Source: Caldithrix sp. (GTDB lineage Bacteria > Zhuqueibacterota > Zhuqueibacteria > Oceanimicrobiales > Oceanimicrobiaceae). From it: DNA of 9,167 nucleotides. Shown here piece after piece: positions 1-6,198 of this stretch. Made by a program: the position numbers and the translations under genes. Below the pieces are notes generated by a model that worked only from the letters and a program-made list of their open reading frames with translations, was not told where the DNA came from and made no database searches. Every line of letters begins with the position of its first letter. The first letter of the stretch is position 1. Where the stretch lies: positions 1 through 9,167 of the forward strand of contig SMXE01000241.1 of the NCBI GenBank assembly GCA_004357015.1. Direction: 5' to 3'.

Positions 1-298
1 CTTCCTTGCCTGTTGTGAGGTTGCGGACGCGCGGTACTTCCACCGGCAGTTTCTGTTCACCCAGATAAACCGAACCACTCTGGTGCCCCCAACGATAGTT
101 CTCACGGTCTTTGCCCTTCCGGTGCCCATAACGAGGACCAGCCAGTTCCTCTACTTCTTGCTGAAGCAGTTCATTGACACTTTGCAGCGCTATTGGAATC
201 AGCGCCTGGATCAAAGCAACACGGGTATCAACGTTCTCAATCCCTAAGTCTGTCTCTTTCTTGTTGATAATCTGTTCGTTTCTGCTTACTGTCTTCAT
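1..298 (-). CDS. IS256-family (mutator-type) transposase, N-terminal part, cut by window edge
   Basis: About 99 residues of the N-terminus are visible; the reading frame is still open at base 1, so the catalytic DDE core lies outside the window. The recognisable IS256/MULE signature is the segment LLQQEVEELAGPRYGHR (about residues 43-59), then a YRWGHQSGSVYLGEQKLPVEV-like stretch leading into PRVRN, the usual opening of this family. The ATG at 298-296 is preceded by AGAAAGGA with 7 nt spacing, a good ribosome binding site. These enzymes move their element by cut-and-paste or copy-out with an 8-9 bp target duplication. Nothing in the visible part is broken, so the element may be intact. The family call is confident; whether it is active cannot be judged from this fragment. 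Confidence 0.88.
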   Translation of the reverse strand, partial: MKTVSRNEQIINKKETDLGIENVDTRVALIQALIPIALQSVNELLQQEVEELAGPRYGHRKGKDRENYRWGHQSGSVYLGEQKLPVEVPRVRNLTTGKE

Positions 299-363
299 GG
301 TGGTTCCTTTCTGTTTGGATTAATGATTTATTTGATTGCTCTTATCCAAATTGGGGAACCACC
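299..363 (-). promoter_or_regulatory. Leader hairpin covering the transposase ribosome binding region
   Basis: On the minus strand the leader reads GGTGGTTCC (363-355), then TTTGGAT (350-344), a 23-nt loop, ATCCAAA (320-314) and GGAACCACC (307-299), directly followed by the ATG at 298. The 9-bp outer stem and 7-bp inner stem are both perfect and separated by a small 4/6-nt internal loop. The 3' arm includes the GGA of the Shine-Dalgarno sequence and everything up to the start codon. In a transcript that reads in from outside the element, the ribosome site would be paired; a transcript starting inside the 5' arm would leave it free. That is a known way for insertion sequences to avoid activation by neighbouring promoters. 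Its operation here is inferred. Confidence 0.6.
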
Positions 364-698
364 AATTAAATTTCAACTAAAAATAAGATATTCTCTAGTT
401 CAGATCTTCTTGACGTTTATTTCGCTGCCCGGCGGGTTTTTTAATAAGCCTGCTTATTGCCAAATGGTTAGCGCGACTGGAGCCGCTGCGTGCTGCGATT
501 TTCAACCTGAGCCAGAATCCACTGATGGTTTGGGAAAATCTCAACAGCAGCAAGAAGCAAGCGCATGATAGAATGCAGAGTGCTGTCACCCGGGCCAAAG
601 GGTGAAGCACTTACATTTGGAGAGTAAATCGCTACTTACAGCACAGTTGCGGCAGATGAATTAATTGAATCGCTGAGTTACTAAATTATTGAGGCTTC
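364..698. other. Intergenic region, no gene recognised
   Basis: Short open frames here on both strands have no recognisable protein character (low-complexity QQQQ and cysteine-rich tails) and no ribosome binding sites. One perfect 7-bp palindromic stem, AATAAGC-CT-GCTTATT, lies at 443-458, just after a run of six T at 437-442. I see no convincing promoter for the gene at 699, although one must lie here or in the insertion element. Confidence 0.5.
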
Positions 699-1973
699 AT
701 GTTGGAATTATTGCAAAACTGGTTGGTAAGTCACGGCATTAGTGCAAGTCTGGCATTTTATCTCGCCCGCGGCGGCGCCTTTGTGGCGGTGCTGATTCTG
801 AGCGCCGTCGCTAACTTTGTGGCGAAACACTATATTCTGTCTGCGCTCACCTTTGTCATTTCCAGATCCAAAACAAAATGGGATGATGCTTTTCTGCGCC
901 GGAAAGTCCTGAACCGGCTGGCACATCTCGCCCCGGCGCTCGTTATTTATCTGCTTACCCCGGTGGCGCTTGCCGGCCTGGGGCCGACCATCGCTTTCGC
1001 CAGAAGCGCAACGCAGATTTACATGATCATTGTCCTGATGCTGGTGCTGGACTCTTTCCTGAACGCGGTGGTGGACATTTACCACACCTTCGAGCTCTCC
1101 AAAGAGATTCCCATCAAGGGGTTTGTCCAGATTTTGAAGCTGATGCTGTATTTTTTGGCGGTCATCTTTATCATTTCAATCGTCCTGAACAAGACGCCCG
1201 TCTACCTGTTCAGCGGCCTCGGCGCACTCACTGCGGTGCTGATGCTGATCTTCCGGGATGCGATTCTCGGCTTCGTGACGGGCATTCAGCTCACCGCAAA
1301 CAAGATGGTGGCGCACGGCGACTGGATTGAAATGCCGAAATACGGCGCCGACGGCGATGTACTGGAAGTAACCCTCACCACGGTCAAGGTACAGAACTTT
1401 GACAAGACGGTCACCACGATTCCGACCTACGCGCTGATCAGCGAATCTTTCAAGAATTGGCGCGGCATGCAGGAGTCCGGCGGCCGGCGCATCAAGCGTG
1501 CGGTGAACATCGACATGAACGCCATCAGGTTCTGCAACGAGGAGATGCTGGGTCGATTTGAGAAAATTCAGTACATTTCTGAATACATCGACAAAAAGAA
1601 AAGGGAACTCGAGGAGTTCAATAGGTCAATAAAAGTTGACAACACCAGTCTCGCCAATGGCCGGCGCATGACCAACATCGGCACGTTCCGGGCTTATGTG
1701 CAGGCGTACCTGCACAACCACCCGATGATCAACCCGGAGATGACCTTTCTCATCCGGCAACTGCGGCCAACGGAACATGGTCTACCCATTGAGATTTATG
1801 TTTTCTGCAGGGACAAAGCCTGGGTGAATTATGAAGCGATCCAGGCAGATATTTTTGACCACATTCTGGCGGTGGTGCCGGAATTTGATCTGCGCGTCTT
1901 TCAGAACCCGACGGGGGGCGACTTCCAGGTGCTGATTCGGGCGGCACAACCAACGCAGGGTGCAGCGCAGTGA
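699..1973 (+). CDS. ybdG: Mechanosensitive ion channel, MscS superfamily, YbdG/MscM-like
   Basis: 424 residues, close to E. coli YbdG (415). This inner-membrane channel should open under membrane tension and release solutes during osmotic downshock. Hydrophobic segments lie at about residues 18-42, 74-95, 103-127, 143-164 and 169-197; the last is the pore-lining helix, with SGLGALTAVLMLIFRDAILG at 172-191. The beta domain begins with GDWIEMPKYGADG (207-219), a YbdG-type signature, followed by LTTVKV. Two further YbdG-family landmarks are GGRRIKR (261-267) and RRMTNIGTFRAY (332-343), then QADIFDHILAVV near the C-terminus. The YbdG subfamily carries an insertion in the cytoplasmic domain compared with MscS, and the length and blocks here fit it. 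The ATG is preceded by GAGG at 691-694. It is the first gene of a plus-strand cluster, and its stop codon overlaps the next start. Confidence 0.93.
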   Translation: MLELLQNWLVSHGISASLAFYLARGGAFVAVLILSAVANFVAKHYILSALTFVISRSKTKWDDAFLRRKVLNRLAHLAPALVIYLLTPVALAGLGPTIAFARSATQIYMIIVLMLVLDSFLNAVVDIYHTFELSKEIPIKGFVQILKLMLYFLAVIFIISIVLNKTPVYLFSGLGALTAVLMLIFRDAILGFVTGIQLTANKMVAHGDWIEMPKYGADGDVLEVTLTTVKVQNFDKTVTTIPTYALISESFKNWRGMQESGGRRIKRAVNIDMNAIRFCNEEMLGRFEKIQYISEYIDKKKRELEEFNRSIKVDNTSLANGRRMTNIGTFRAYVQAYLHNHPMINPEMTFLIRQLRPTEHGLPIEIYVFCRDKAWVNYEAIQADIFDHILAVVPEFDLRVFQNPTGGDFQVLIRAAQPTQGAAQ

Positions 1974-2392
1974 GAGCGCCAAAGGGATTTTCAAAGGCCG
2001 CGGATACGGCAAGAGAATTTGCCAAGGATCCGGAGAAAACCGGCTACCTGCTGGATGAAGCCGTGCAAAAAGCCGAGAGAACCCGCACCCTCGTTGCCGG
2101 CATCTGGGACGATCTGCAAACGCTTATCCGGCTTGTACGGACCTGGATCAGCGGCGACTACGGCGTGGCCCCGTGGCAGACAATTGTGTTTGCCATTGCG
2201 GGCATTGTCTATTTTGTGAATCCCTTTGATATCGTGCCGGATTTTCTGCCCGGAGCCGGCTATCTGGATGACGCAACGGTGGTGGGATTCGTCCTGAAAT
2301 CAATCAAGAAGGACATTGAGCAGTTCCTGAATTGGGAGCGCGGTGTCACAGATAAAGGAGAAAGTGAAGGTGAGACCGGAAGCAGCCGATAA
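1970..2392 (+). CDS. DUF1232 (YkvA-like) membrane protein
   Basis: 140 residues of unknown biochemical function. The DUF1232 core is clear: one hydrophobic helix (about 69-83) running into YFVNPFDIVPDFLP (81-94) and GYLDD (97-101), the invariant P-D-x-x-P-D-F-x-P...G-x-x-D-D block of the family. A charged helix (about 9-50) precedes it, and an acidic, disordered-looking tail (123-140) follows. The start is a GTG at 1970 that overlaps the TGA of the channel gene (GTGA), which implies translational coupling. That tight link suggests a role at the membrane together with the channel, but this is inference from position. The family call is secure, the role is not. Confidence 0.87.
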   Translation: MRAPKGFSKAADTAREFAKDPEKTGYLLDEAVQKAERTRTLVAGIWDDLQTLIRLVRTWISGDYGVAPWQTIVFAIAGIVYFVNPFDIVPDFLPGAGYLDDATVVGFVLKSIKKDIEQFLNWERGVTDKGESEGETGSSR

Positions 2393-2426
2393 ACAAAGTG
2401 TGATTTCAGGAATAAGTGAGCGACCC

Positions 2427-2774
2427 ATGTCTGATAAGCGCAAACTGAAAAGAATCCACTTGAGCTGCTTTCTGAACGTTTTCATGGATGGCAGCGCGGA
2501 ACCGGTCGGACAGGTTCTGGATATTCAAACCGATGGTATGCTGCTGATGAGCCAGGAATTCATCCCGGACGGGCACCTTGCGAAATTTAAGATCGAACTA
2601 CCGGAGAGTATGAACGGCGCCGGCGAAATCGTGGTGGAAGCAGAAAGCGTCTGGTCGAGCAAAGATTTTGATCCGGGCATGTATAACACCGGCATGCAGT
2701 TTATTCGTATTTCGGACGCAGACGTAGAGCGCATCAAGAATCTAATCTCCGACTACGGCATCGATTCCGAGTAG
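2427..2774 (+). CDS. PilZ-domain protein (possible c-di-GMP receptor)
   Basis: 115 residues if started at the ATG at 2427, making a single PilZ domain. The N-terminal RxxxR of the c-di-GMP site is present (R5-KLK-R9). The second motif, usually D/N-x-S-x-x-G, reads D32-IQTD-G37, with Gln in place of Ser. The later beta strand TGMQFIRI (88-95) is the typical PilZ G-x-x-F stretch, and a helix ends the protein (about 97-110). The start is uncertain. A GTG at 2370 has AAAGGAG at 2354-2360 with 9 nt spacing and would add 19 residues and overlap the upstream gene, and a GTG at 2343 is also in frame. I chose 2427 because RxxxR normally lies within the first ten residues. PilZ proteins usually pass a c-di-GMP signal to a partner; here the obvious neighbours are the channel and the DUF1232 protein. 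Ligand binding is unproven given the Gln. Confidence 0.82.
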   Translation: MSDKRKLKRIHLSCFLNVFMDGSAEPVGQVLDIQTDGMLLMSQEFIPDGHLAKFKIELPESMNGAGEIVVEAESVWSSKDFDPGMYNTGMQFIRISDADVERIKNLISDYGIDSE

Positions 2775-2783
2775 TTCTCGCCC

Positions 2784-3023
2784 ATGGCGGATACTCGCTC
2801 CAGGAACCTCAAACGCTGGCGGAAACAGGCGGCGCAGCAGAACGCCATCGTGCCGGTCTATTTTGAAGTTACACCCCACACAGCGCTGATCGTGTGTGGC
2901 AAGTGCCGTTGCGAATTCCAGCGCAACCTTATTCCGCACGTGAACGACCCCACCTTTGTCTGTCCCAAGAAGTCCTGCCGCGCAAAAAACTGGGTACCGG
3001 TGCGGTATGACCTACGGTTTTGA
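2784..3023 (+). CDS. Small zinc-ribbon protein of unknown function
   Basis: 79 residues. The second half has a zinc-ribbon pattern, C38-GK-C41 (with a further C43), then about 18 residues, then C60-PKKS-C65, followed by a beta-like WVPVRYDL. The first 20 residues are basic (RSRNLKRWRK), which would suit nucleic acid or ribosome contact, though nothing here proves that. It begins 9 nt after the PilZ gene stops and is probably the last gene of the same transcript. The ribosome site is weak (GAG at 2769-2771 inside the previous gene's end). No named family recognised. The ordered cysteine pairs and tight spacing argue that it is real. Confidence 0.65.
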   Translation: MADTRSRNLKRWRKQAAQQNAIVPVYFEVTPHTALIVCGKCRCEFQRNLIPHVNDPTFVCPKKSCRAKNWVPVRYDLRF

Positions 3024-3100
3024 TCATCTCTGCTATTCCTGGTGCGGCAAGCCGCAATTGAACCCTCGCTAAATGACCGTGGCGGAGAGCTAAAAGGATA

Positions 3101-3137
3101 TTAACGCAGAGAACGCGGAGGATCAGAGGAAAGAGAA
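3101..3137. repeat. GCAGAG-type dispersed repeat remnant
   Basis: The stretch begins TTAACGCAGAGAACGCGGAG and continues GATCAGAGGAAAGAGAA. It is built from degenerate copies of a CGCAGAG unit (CGCAGAG, CGCGGAG, ATCAGAG). From memory, similar runs are scattered between genes in many environmental bacterial genomes, often next to small GxxExxY-type genes. No such gene follows here. The purine-rich pattern is visible directly; the family assignment is from recognition only. Confidence 0.45.
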
Positions 3138-3184
3138 TTCTCATGAAGATGGGTTATTATCATCTGCCCATTGGTTCTACATAC

Positions 3185-3349
3185 TCAAAACTCGATCTGT
3201 AAACCAAAGCGGATTTCTCGCGGCCTTCCGAATAAATCGCCCCCTTGCGCCCACTCATATTCCTGGCGATGGCCAATATTTATGATAAAGTGGTACTTCC
3301 AAGGTACGGGCGAGGCCCCCATGCTATAAACAATGCAGGAGTTGGTTTC
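3185..3349 (-). pseudogene. Remnant of the C-terminus of an outer-membrane beta-barrel (TonB-dependent receptor-like) gene
   Basis: The minus strand is open for 54 codons and ends in GRPREIRFGLQIEF followed by TGA. A terminal strand of the form P-R-x-I-x-F-G-L-x-x-x-F ending in Phe is the hallmark last beta strand recognised by the BAM machinery, and is very common at the ends of TonB-dependent receptors. The preceding residues (KYHFIINIG, then QEYEW) could be the penultimate strand. There is no start codon or ribosome site, and an in-frame TAA at 3350-3352 closes the frame upstream, so the rest of a gene normally 700-1000 residues long is gone. Identification rests on about 30 residues. Confidence 0.5.
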
Positions 3350-3470
3350 TTAAGTCTGAACCTTCGGGCGATTCCTTTTGCCATTCTTTTCCGCCTCTTG
3401 CAAGTAGACATCTGCGGGTATGTTTGGTGATTTCATCTCCTCCTACGCCGCCCCAAACTCTCCGTAAGGT

Positions 3471-3500
3471 GGGACTTGGAAATGGCATTCCGGTAGTCCC
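3471..3500. repeat. Imperfect hairpin, 30 bp
   Basis: GGGACT at 3471-3476 pairs with AGTCCC at 3495-3500. Inside it GGAA (3478-3481) pairs with TTCC (3488-3491) around a six-base loop. No T-run follows on either strand, so it is not an obvious terminator. It may be part of a dispersed element; a second G-rich run (CCAGGGGGAC) lies just downstream. Confidence 0.4.
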
Positions 3501-3718
3501 GCGTTTTCCAGGGGGACGTATCGATGGGTGCGGGATATTCTCGGCAAAGTTTAACGGGATACAAATGATGTGAAGAATAAAACAAGAAGTTAACCAGCTA
3601 AGCGTCTCATATTTTGCTGCAGTGGACGTAAGGAATGGGTTGCTTCTGTACCGTATTCAAAGTTTATTTCTAAATCGGGCTCAAGTGCCTTGGCACCCTT
3701 CGCCACTGAGCGTCGACG

Positions 3719-5068
3719 TTAACCGAACGCCTTCCGCTCCGAATCCCACTTTGCCTCCCCGGAAGCGTCGATGCGGGCATAGATCAGCGGTTCTATTGGG
3801 GGTTTTTCCTCCGAGATCGTGACTGCCGACAGAAGGTGAGCTTTGTTAGCTTCCAGCCGATCCTGGCTGTTTGAGTAAGCGGTGGCCACAACCTCCCCTT
3901 CAGCAACAGAATCCCCGACCTTTTTGTGCAGCAGGATACCGCATGTGTAGTCGATTCCGTCTGCAACCGATGCTCTGCCAGCGCCCAGCGCCATGGAGGT
4001 GACGCCGATTTCGCGCGAATGCAATCCTGCCACGTAACCGTTTTTCTCACTTTTCACTTCGAATTTAAACTCAGAGGTAGGATAGCTTTGCGGATTCTTC
4101 ACCACAGAAGTGTCGCCTCCGTGCAGCTCGACGATTTCCAGGAATTTGTCAAACGCCTCACCGCTGGCGATTTTTTCTTGCAGCACGTCAAATCCCTCGG
4201 CAACGGTCTCGACTTTTTTACCAAGCACCAACATCTGGGCACAGAGGGCAAAGGTCAGCTCTACCAGGTCTGCCGGGCCGTTGCCCTGCAGCGTTTCGAT
4301 GGCCTCCTTTGTTTCCAGCCAGTTGCCGATGGCATTGCCGAGTGGCTGTTCCATGTTGGTCACGATTGCTGTGGTGGGGAGATCGAAGTGCGTGGCTGTG
4401 CCCACCAGCATGCGTGCCAGTTCCCAGGCCTTGTCTTTTTCCTCAAAAATAGCGCCGCTGCCAGCCTTCACGTCCAGCACCAACGCGTCGATGCCTTCGG
4501 CCATTTTCTTGCTCAGAATGCTGGCCGTGATAAGTGGAATCGAGTTCACTGTGGCGGTGGCGTCGCGCAGGGCGTAGAGTTTTTTGTCCGCGGGCGTGAG
4601 GTCCGCGGTCTGACCAACCAGAACGGCGCCTACTTTTTCGAGCCCGCTTTCCAATTCGTCTAACGAAAGATTTGTGCGAAATCCCGGAATGGCTTCGAGC
4701 TTGTCCAGCGTACCGCCGGTGTGCGCCAACGCGCGGCCGGATATCATGGGCACGTACAGCCCGGTTGACGCAATCAGCGGAGCCAGTATCAGAGAAACTT
4801 TGTCGCCGACGCCGCCTGTGCTGTGTTTATCTACTTTGAATCCGGAAATGGCGGAGTGATTAAGCACGATACCGGAATCGCGCATGACGCGGGTCAGGGT
4901 CGCCGTTTCTTTGGGCGTCATTCCCTGAAAATAGATTGCCATCAGCAGTGCTGAAATCTGATACTCCGGGATTTCTTCGCTGACGTAACCGGAAATGAGG
5001 AAGTCCAGTTCCCTGTCGGTGAGTTCATGCCCGTCGCGTTTCTTTTGAATGAGATGAACCTGGTTCAT
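3719..5068 (-). CDS. deoA: Thymidine / pyrimidine-nucleoside phosphorylase
   Basis: 449 residues, full length for the family (about 430-445). It catalyses thymidine or deoxyuridine plus phosphate to base plus 2-deoxyribose-1-phosphate, in the cytosol. The phosphate-binding KHSTGGVGDK lies at 81-90 and the family signature SGRALAHTGGTLDKLE at 110-125. The pyrimidine-site residues fit R168 (in YALRD), S183 and K187 (in TASILSKK). The glycine-rich KAGSGA (201-206) and a C-terminal alpha/beta domain (about 345-440) complete the fold. The residue just before the signature is Met (M108 in VPMISGR), as in E. coli and human thymidine phosphorylase, whereas Bacillus-type broad pyrimidine phosphorylases have Lys; this favours 2'-deoxy substrates. 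It starts 5 nt after the aldolase gene ends and is last in the operon. I see no targeting extension, so it may act outside the shell. Confidence 0.95.
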   Translation of the reverse strand: MNQVHLIQKKRDGHELTDRELDFLISGYVSEEIPEYQISALLMAIYFQGMTPKETATLTRVMRDSGIVLNHSAISGFKVDKHSTGGVGDKVSLILAPLIASTGLYVPMISGRALAHTGGTLDKLEAIPGFRTNLSLDELESGLEKVGAVLVGQTADLTPADKKLYALRDATATVNSIPLITASILSKKMAEGIDALVLDVKAGSGAIFEEKDKAWELARMLVGTATHFDLPTTAIVTNMEQPLGNAIGNWLETKEAIETLQGNGPADLVELTFALCAQMLVLGKKVETVAEGFDVLQEKIASGEAFDKFLEIVELHGGDTSVVKNPQSYPTSEFKFEVKSEKNGYVAGLHSREIGVTSMALGAGRASVADGIDYTCGILLHKKVGDSVAEGEVVATAYSNSQDRLEANKAHLLSAVTISEEKPPIEPLIYARIDASGEAKWDSERKAFG

Positions 5069-5073
5069 GTCGG

Positions 5074-5898
5074 CTAGCTCACAATTGTTACGCTGGCCGA
5101 GGCGCCGAGGCGGGTCGCTCCGGCTTCAACCATTTTGACGGCGCTCTCGCGGTCGCGGACGCCGCCCGACGCTTTTACGCCCACATTGCTGCCCACGACT
5201 TTGCGCATCAGCGCCACATCTCCGAGGGTCGCCCCGCCCTTGCTGAATCCTGTTGACGTCTTAACAAATGCTGCGCCCGCCCGCTTCGCAAGCAAAGAGC
5301 CTTTAATTTTTTCTTCATCGGTAAGCAAACAGGTTTCCAAAATCACCTTCACGATGCCGCGCGTTTTTGTGGTCTCTACCACTGCGCGAATGTCCCTTTC
5401 CAAGTAGTCGTAATCCCCGGATTTGAGCTTGCCGATATTGATCACCATGTCGATTTCGTCGGCGCCGTGCTCGATAGCGGTTTGCGTCTCAAACGCCTTT
5501 GACTCGCAGGTCGTGGCGCCAAGGGGGAAACCGATAACCGTACAGACTTTTACCTTTGAGCCGCGCAACAGGTCACGGCACAACCTCACCCAGCACGGGT
5601 TCACACAGACAGAGGCAAATCCACATTGTGCCGCTTCCTCGCACAGTTTTGTGATCTGCTCTTCCGTCGCATCCGGTTTGAGCAGCGTGTGATCGATGAG
5701 AGCGGCGAGCTCAGAATGGATGGGCCCCAGGTTCGGCCCGGCCCCCACCCGGCTTGCGCCGTTGCCGACGATTTGCTGAACCACGCGTGTGCGGCAGTCG
5801 GGACAGACCCAGCACCAGTTGCAACTGGGCGCATCGTCGCTATCATTTTGCGTCAGCTCATCGACGACTTTCTCGATCATTGCATCAAGGTCATTCAT
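5074..5898 (-). CDS. deoC: Deoxyribose-phosphate aldolase with N-terminal microcompartment-targeting extension
   Basis: 274 residues against about 215-225 for a minimal DeoC. It cleaves 2-deoxyribose-5-phosphate to glyceraldehyde-3-phosphate and acetaldehyde. The TIM-barrel begins at about residue 62 ([12 protein letters not shown], 67-78) and has the Schiff-base lysine in FVKTSTGF (K213), the assisting lysine in VKASGG (K242) and the acid in [10 protein letters not shown] (D150). The added N-terminus has two parts. Residues 1-17 form a predicted amphipathic helix with L4, M7, I8, V11, V12 and L15 on one face, then an acidic linker (NDSDD), as in encapsulation peptides. Residues 26-35 are [10 protein letters not shown], a CxxCxxCxxC cluster that could bind a metal or an Fe-S centre. 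A good GAGG lies 9 nt before the ATG, inside the end of the shell gene, and only 2 nt separate the genes. The enzyme call is very secure; targeting is inferred from the extension and from the shell gene next door. Confidence 0.95.
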   Translation of the reverse strand: MNDLDAMIEKVVDELTQNDSDDAPSCNWCWVCPDCRTRVVQQIVGNGASRVGAGPNLGPIHSELAALIDHTLLKPDATEEQITKLCEEAAQCGFASVCVNPCWVRLCRDLLRGSKVKVCTVIGFPLGATTCESKAFETQTAIEHGADEIDMVINIGKLKSGDYDYLERDIRAVVETTKTRGIVKVILETCLLTDEEKIKGSLLAKRAGAAFVKTSTGFSKGGATLGDVALMRKVVGSNVGVKASGGVRDRESAVKMVEAGATRLGASASVTIVS

Positions 5899-5900
5899 AA

Positions 5901-6191
5901 TTATTTGCCTCGGTCATTCTCTTCGACATCGATTCCGTCGATGATGCCCACAATCACAGCCTGCACCGGAATTTCCTCATCCTCAAGCAGGAGTCTGGCA
6001 GAGCTACCTTCCTTGTTAACCAGCACCAGATCGTCTTTGCCGGCGCTCACTTTATCAATAGCGATCATGGCGGCGCCGGCAGGCGTCTTCAGGTCCAGAG
6101 CGACTGGCTGCACCAGGAGGAGCTTGTGGCCCTGCAAGTGCGAATTTTTTATTGTCGAGACGACGTCTCCGACGATTTTGCAAATTTGCAT
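5901..6191 (-). CDS. EutN/CcmL-family pentameric microcompartment vertex protein (BMC-P)
   Basis: 96 residues, the usual size for this family. BMC-P pentamers cap the vertices of bacterial microcompartment shells. The start [16 protein letters not shown], the middle HKLLLVQPV and [18 protein letters not shown], the GSSAR loop (62-66) and the C-terminal [12 protein letters not shown] match the EutN/CcmL beta-barrel plan strand by strand. I chose the ATG at 6191-6189. The frame is open further upstream to 6263, but those 24 extra residues (MRRRRQRQR...) lie inside the mutase gene and are unlike the family, whose members begin at this MQ/MK. The start lies 7 nt after the mutase stop and has only a weak ribosome site, so it probably relies on coupling. 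No hexamer (BMC-H) or trimer (BMC-T) shell gene occurs in the window; the partners must be elsewhere. Confidence 0.92.
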   Translation of the reverse strand: MQICKIVGDVVSTIKNSHLQGHKLLLVQPVALDLKTPAGAAMIAIDKVSAGKDDLVLVNKEGSSARLLLEDEEIPVQAVIVGIIDGIDVEENDRGK

Positions 6192-6198
6192 TTCTACT

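Larger units (their letters stand above)
1..363 (-). mobile_element. IS256-family insertion sequence, left (5') portion only
   Basis: This covers the transposase start plus its leader. The outer boundary is not certain: IS256 elements end in imperfect inverted repeats of about 20-40 bp, and with only one end visible neither the terminal repeat nor a target duplication can be confirmed. The end at 363 is set by the outer arm of the leader hairpin; the true end may lie somewhat beyond it, in the A+T-rich sequence up to about 400. Confidence 0.6.
3024..3718. other. Gene-poor region between convergent operons
   Basis: Two operons converge here. I see no intact gene. It holds a dispersed-type GCAGAG repeat (3101-3137), a minus-strand fragment of an outer-membrane-barrel gene (3185-3349) and a hairpin (3471-3500). 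Short palindromes TGCGGC-AA-GCCGCA at 3043-3056 and GTGCC-TT-GGCAC at 3685-3696 sit just beyond the ends of the two operons. They could help end transcription, but their loops are only two bases and no T-run follows either, so I do not call them terminators. The mixture of fragments suggests a spot that has taken insertions and deletions. Confidence 0.6.

Noticed and set aside
323..568. An 81-codon frame next to the insertion sequence
   Set aside because: Overlaps the leader hairpin of the transposase, has no ribosome site and ends in low-complexity sequence.
3043..3056. TGCGGC-AA-GCCGCA palindrome as terminator of the plus-strand cluster
   Set aside because: The loop is only two bases and no T-run follows; intrinsic termination is not supported.
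3245..3430. A 61-codon plus-strand frame
   Set aside because: Antisense to the outer-membrane-barrel remnant, with no ribosome site or family resemblance.
3685..3696. GTGCC-TT-GGCAC palindrome as terminator of the minus-strand operon
   Set aside because: Short stem, two-base loop and no T-run on the minus strand.
3622..3822. A 66-codon plus-strand frame
   Set aside because: It runs into the 3' end of the phosphorylase gene on the other strand and lacks any protein-like pattern.
3926..4663. A 245-codon open frame on the plus strand
   Set aside because: Entirely antisense to the thymidine phosphorylase gene, rich in His, Cys and Gln as expected of a shadow frame.
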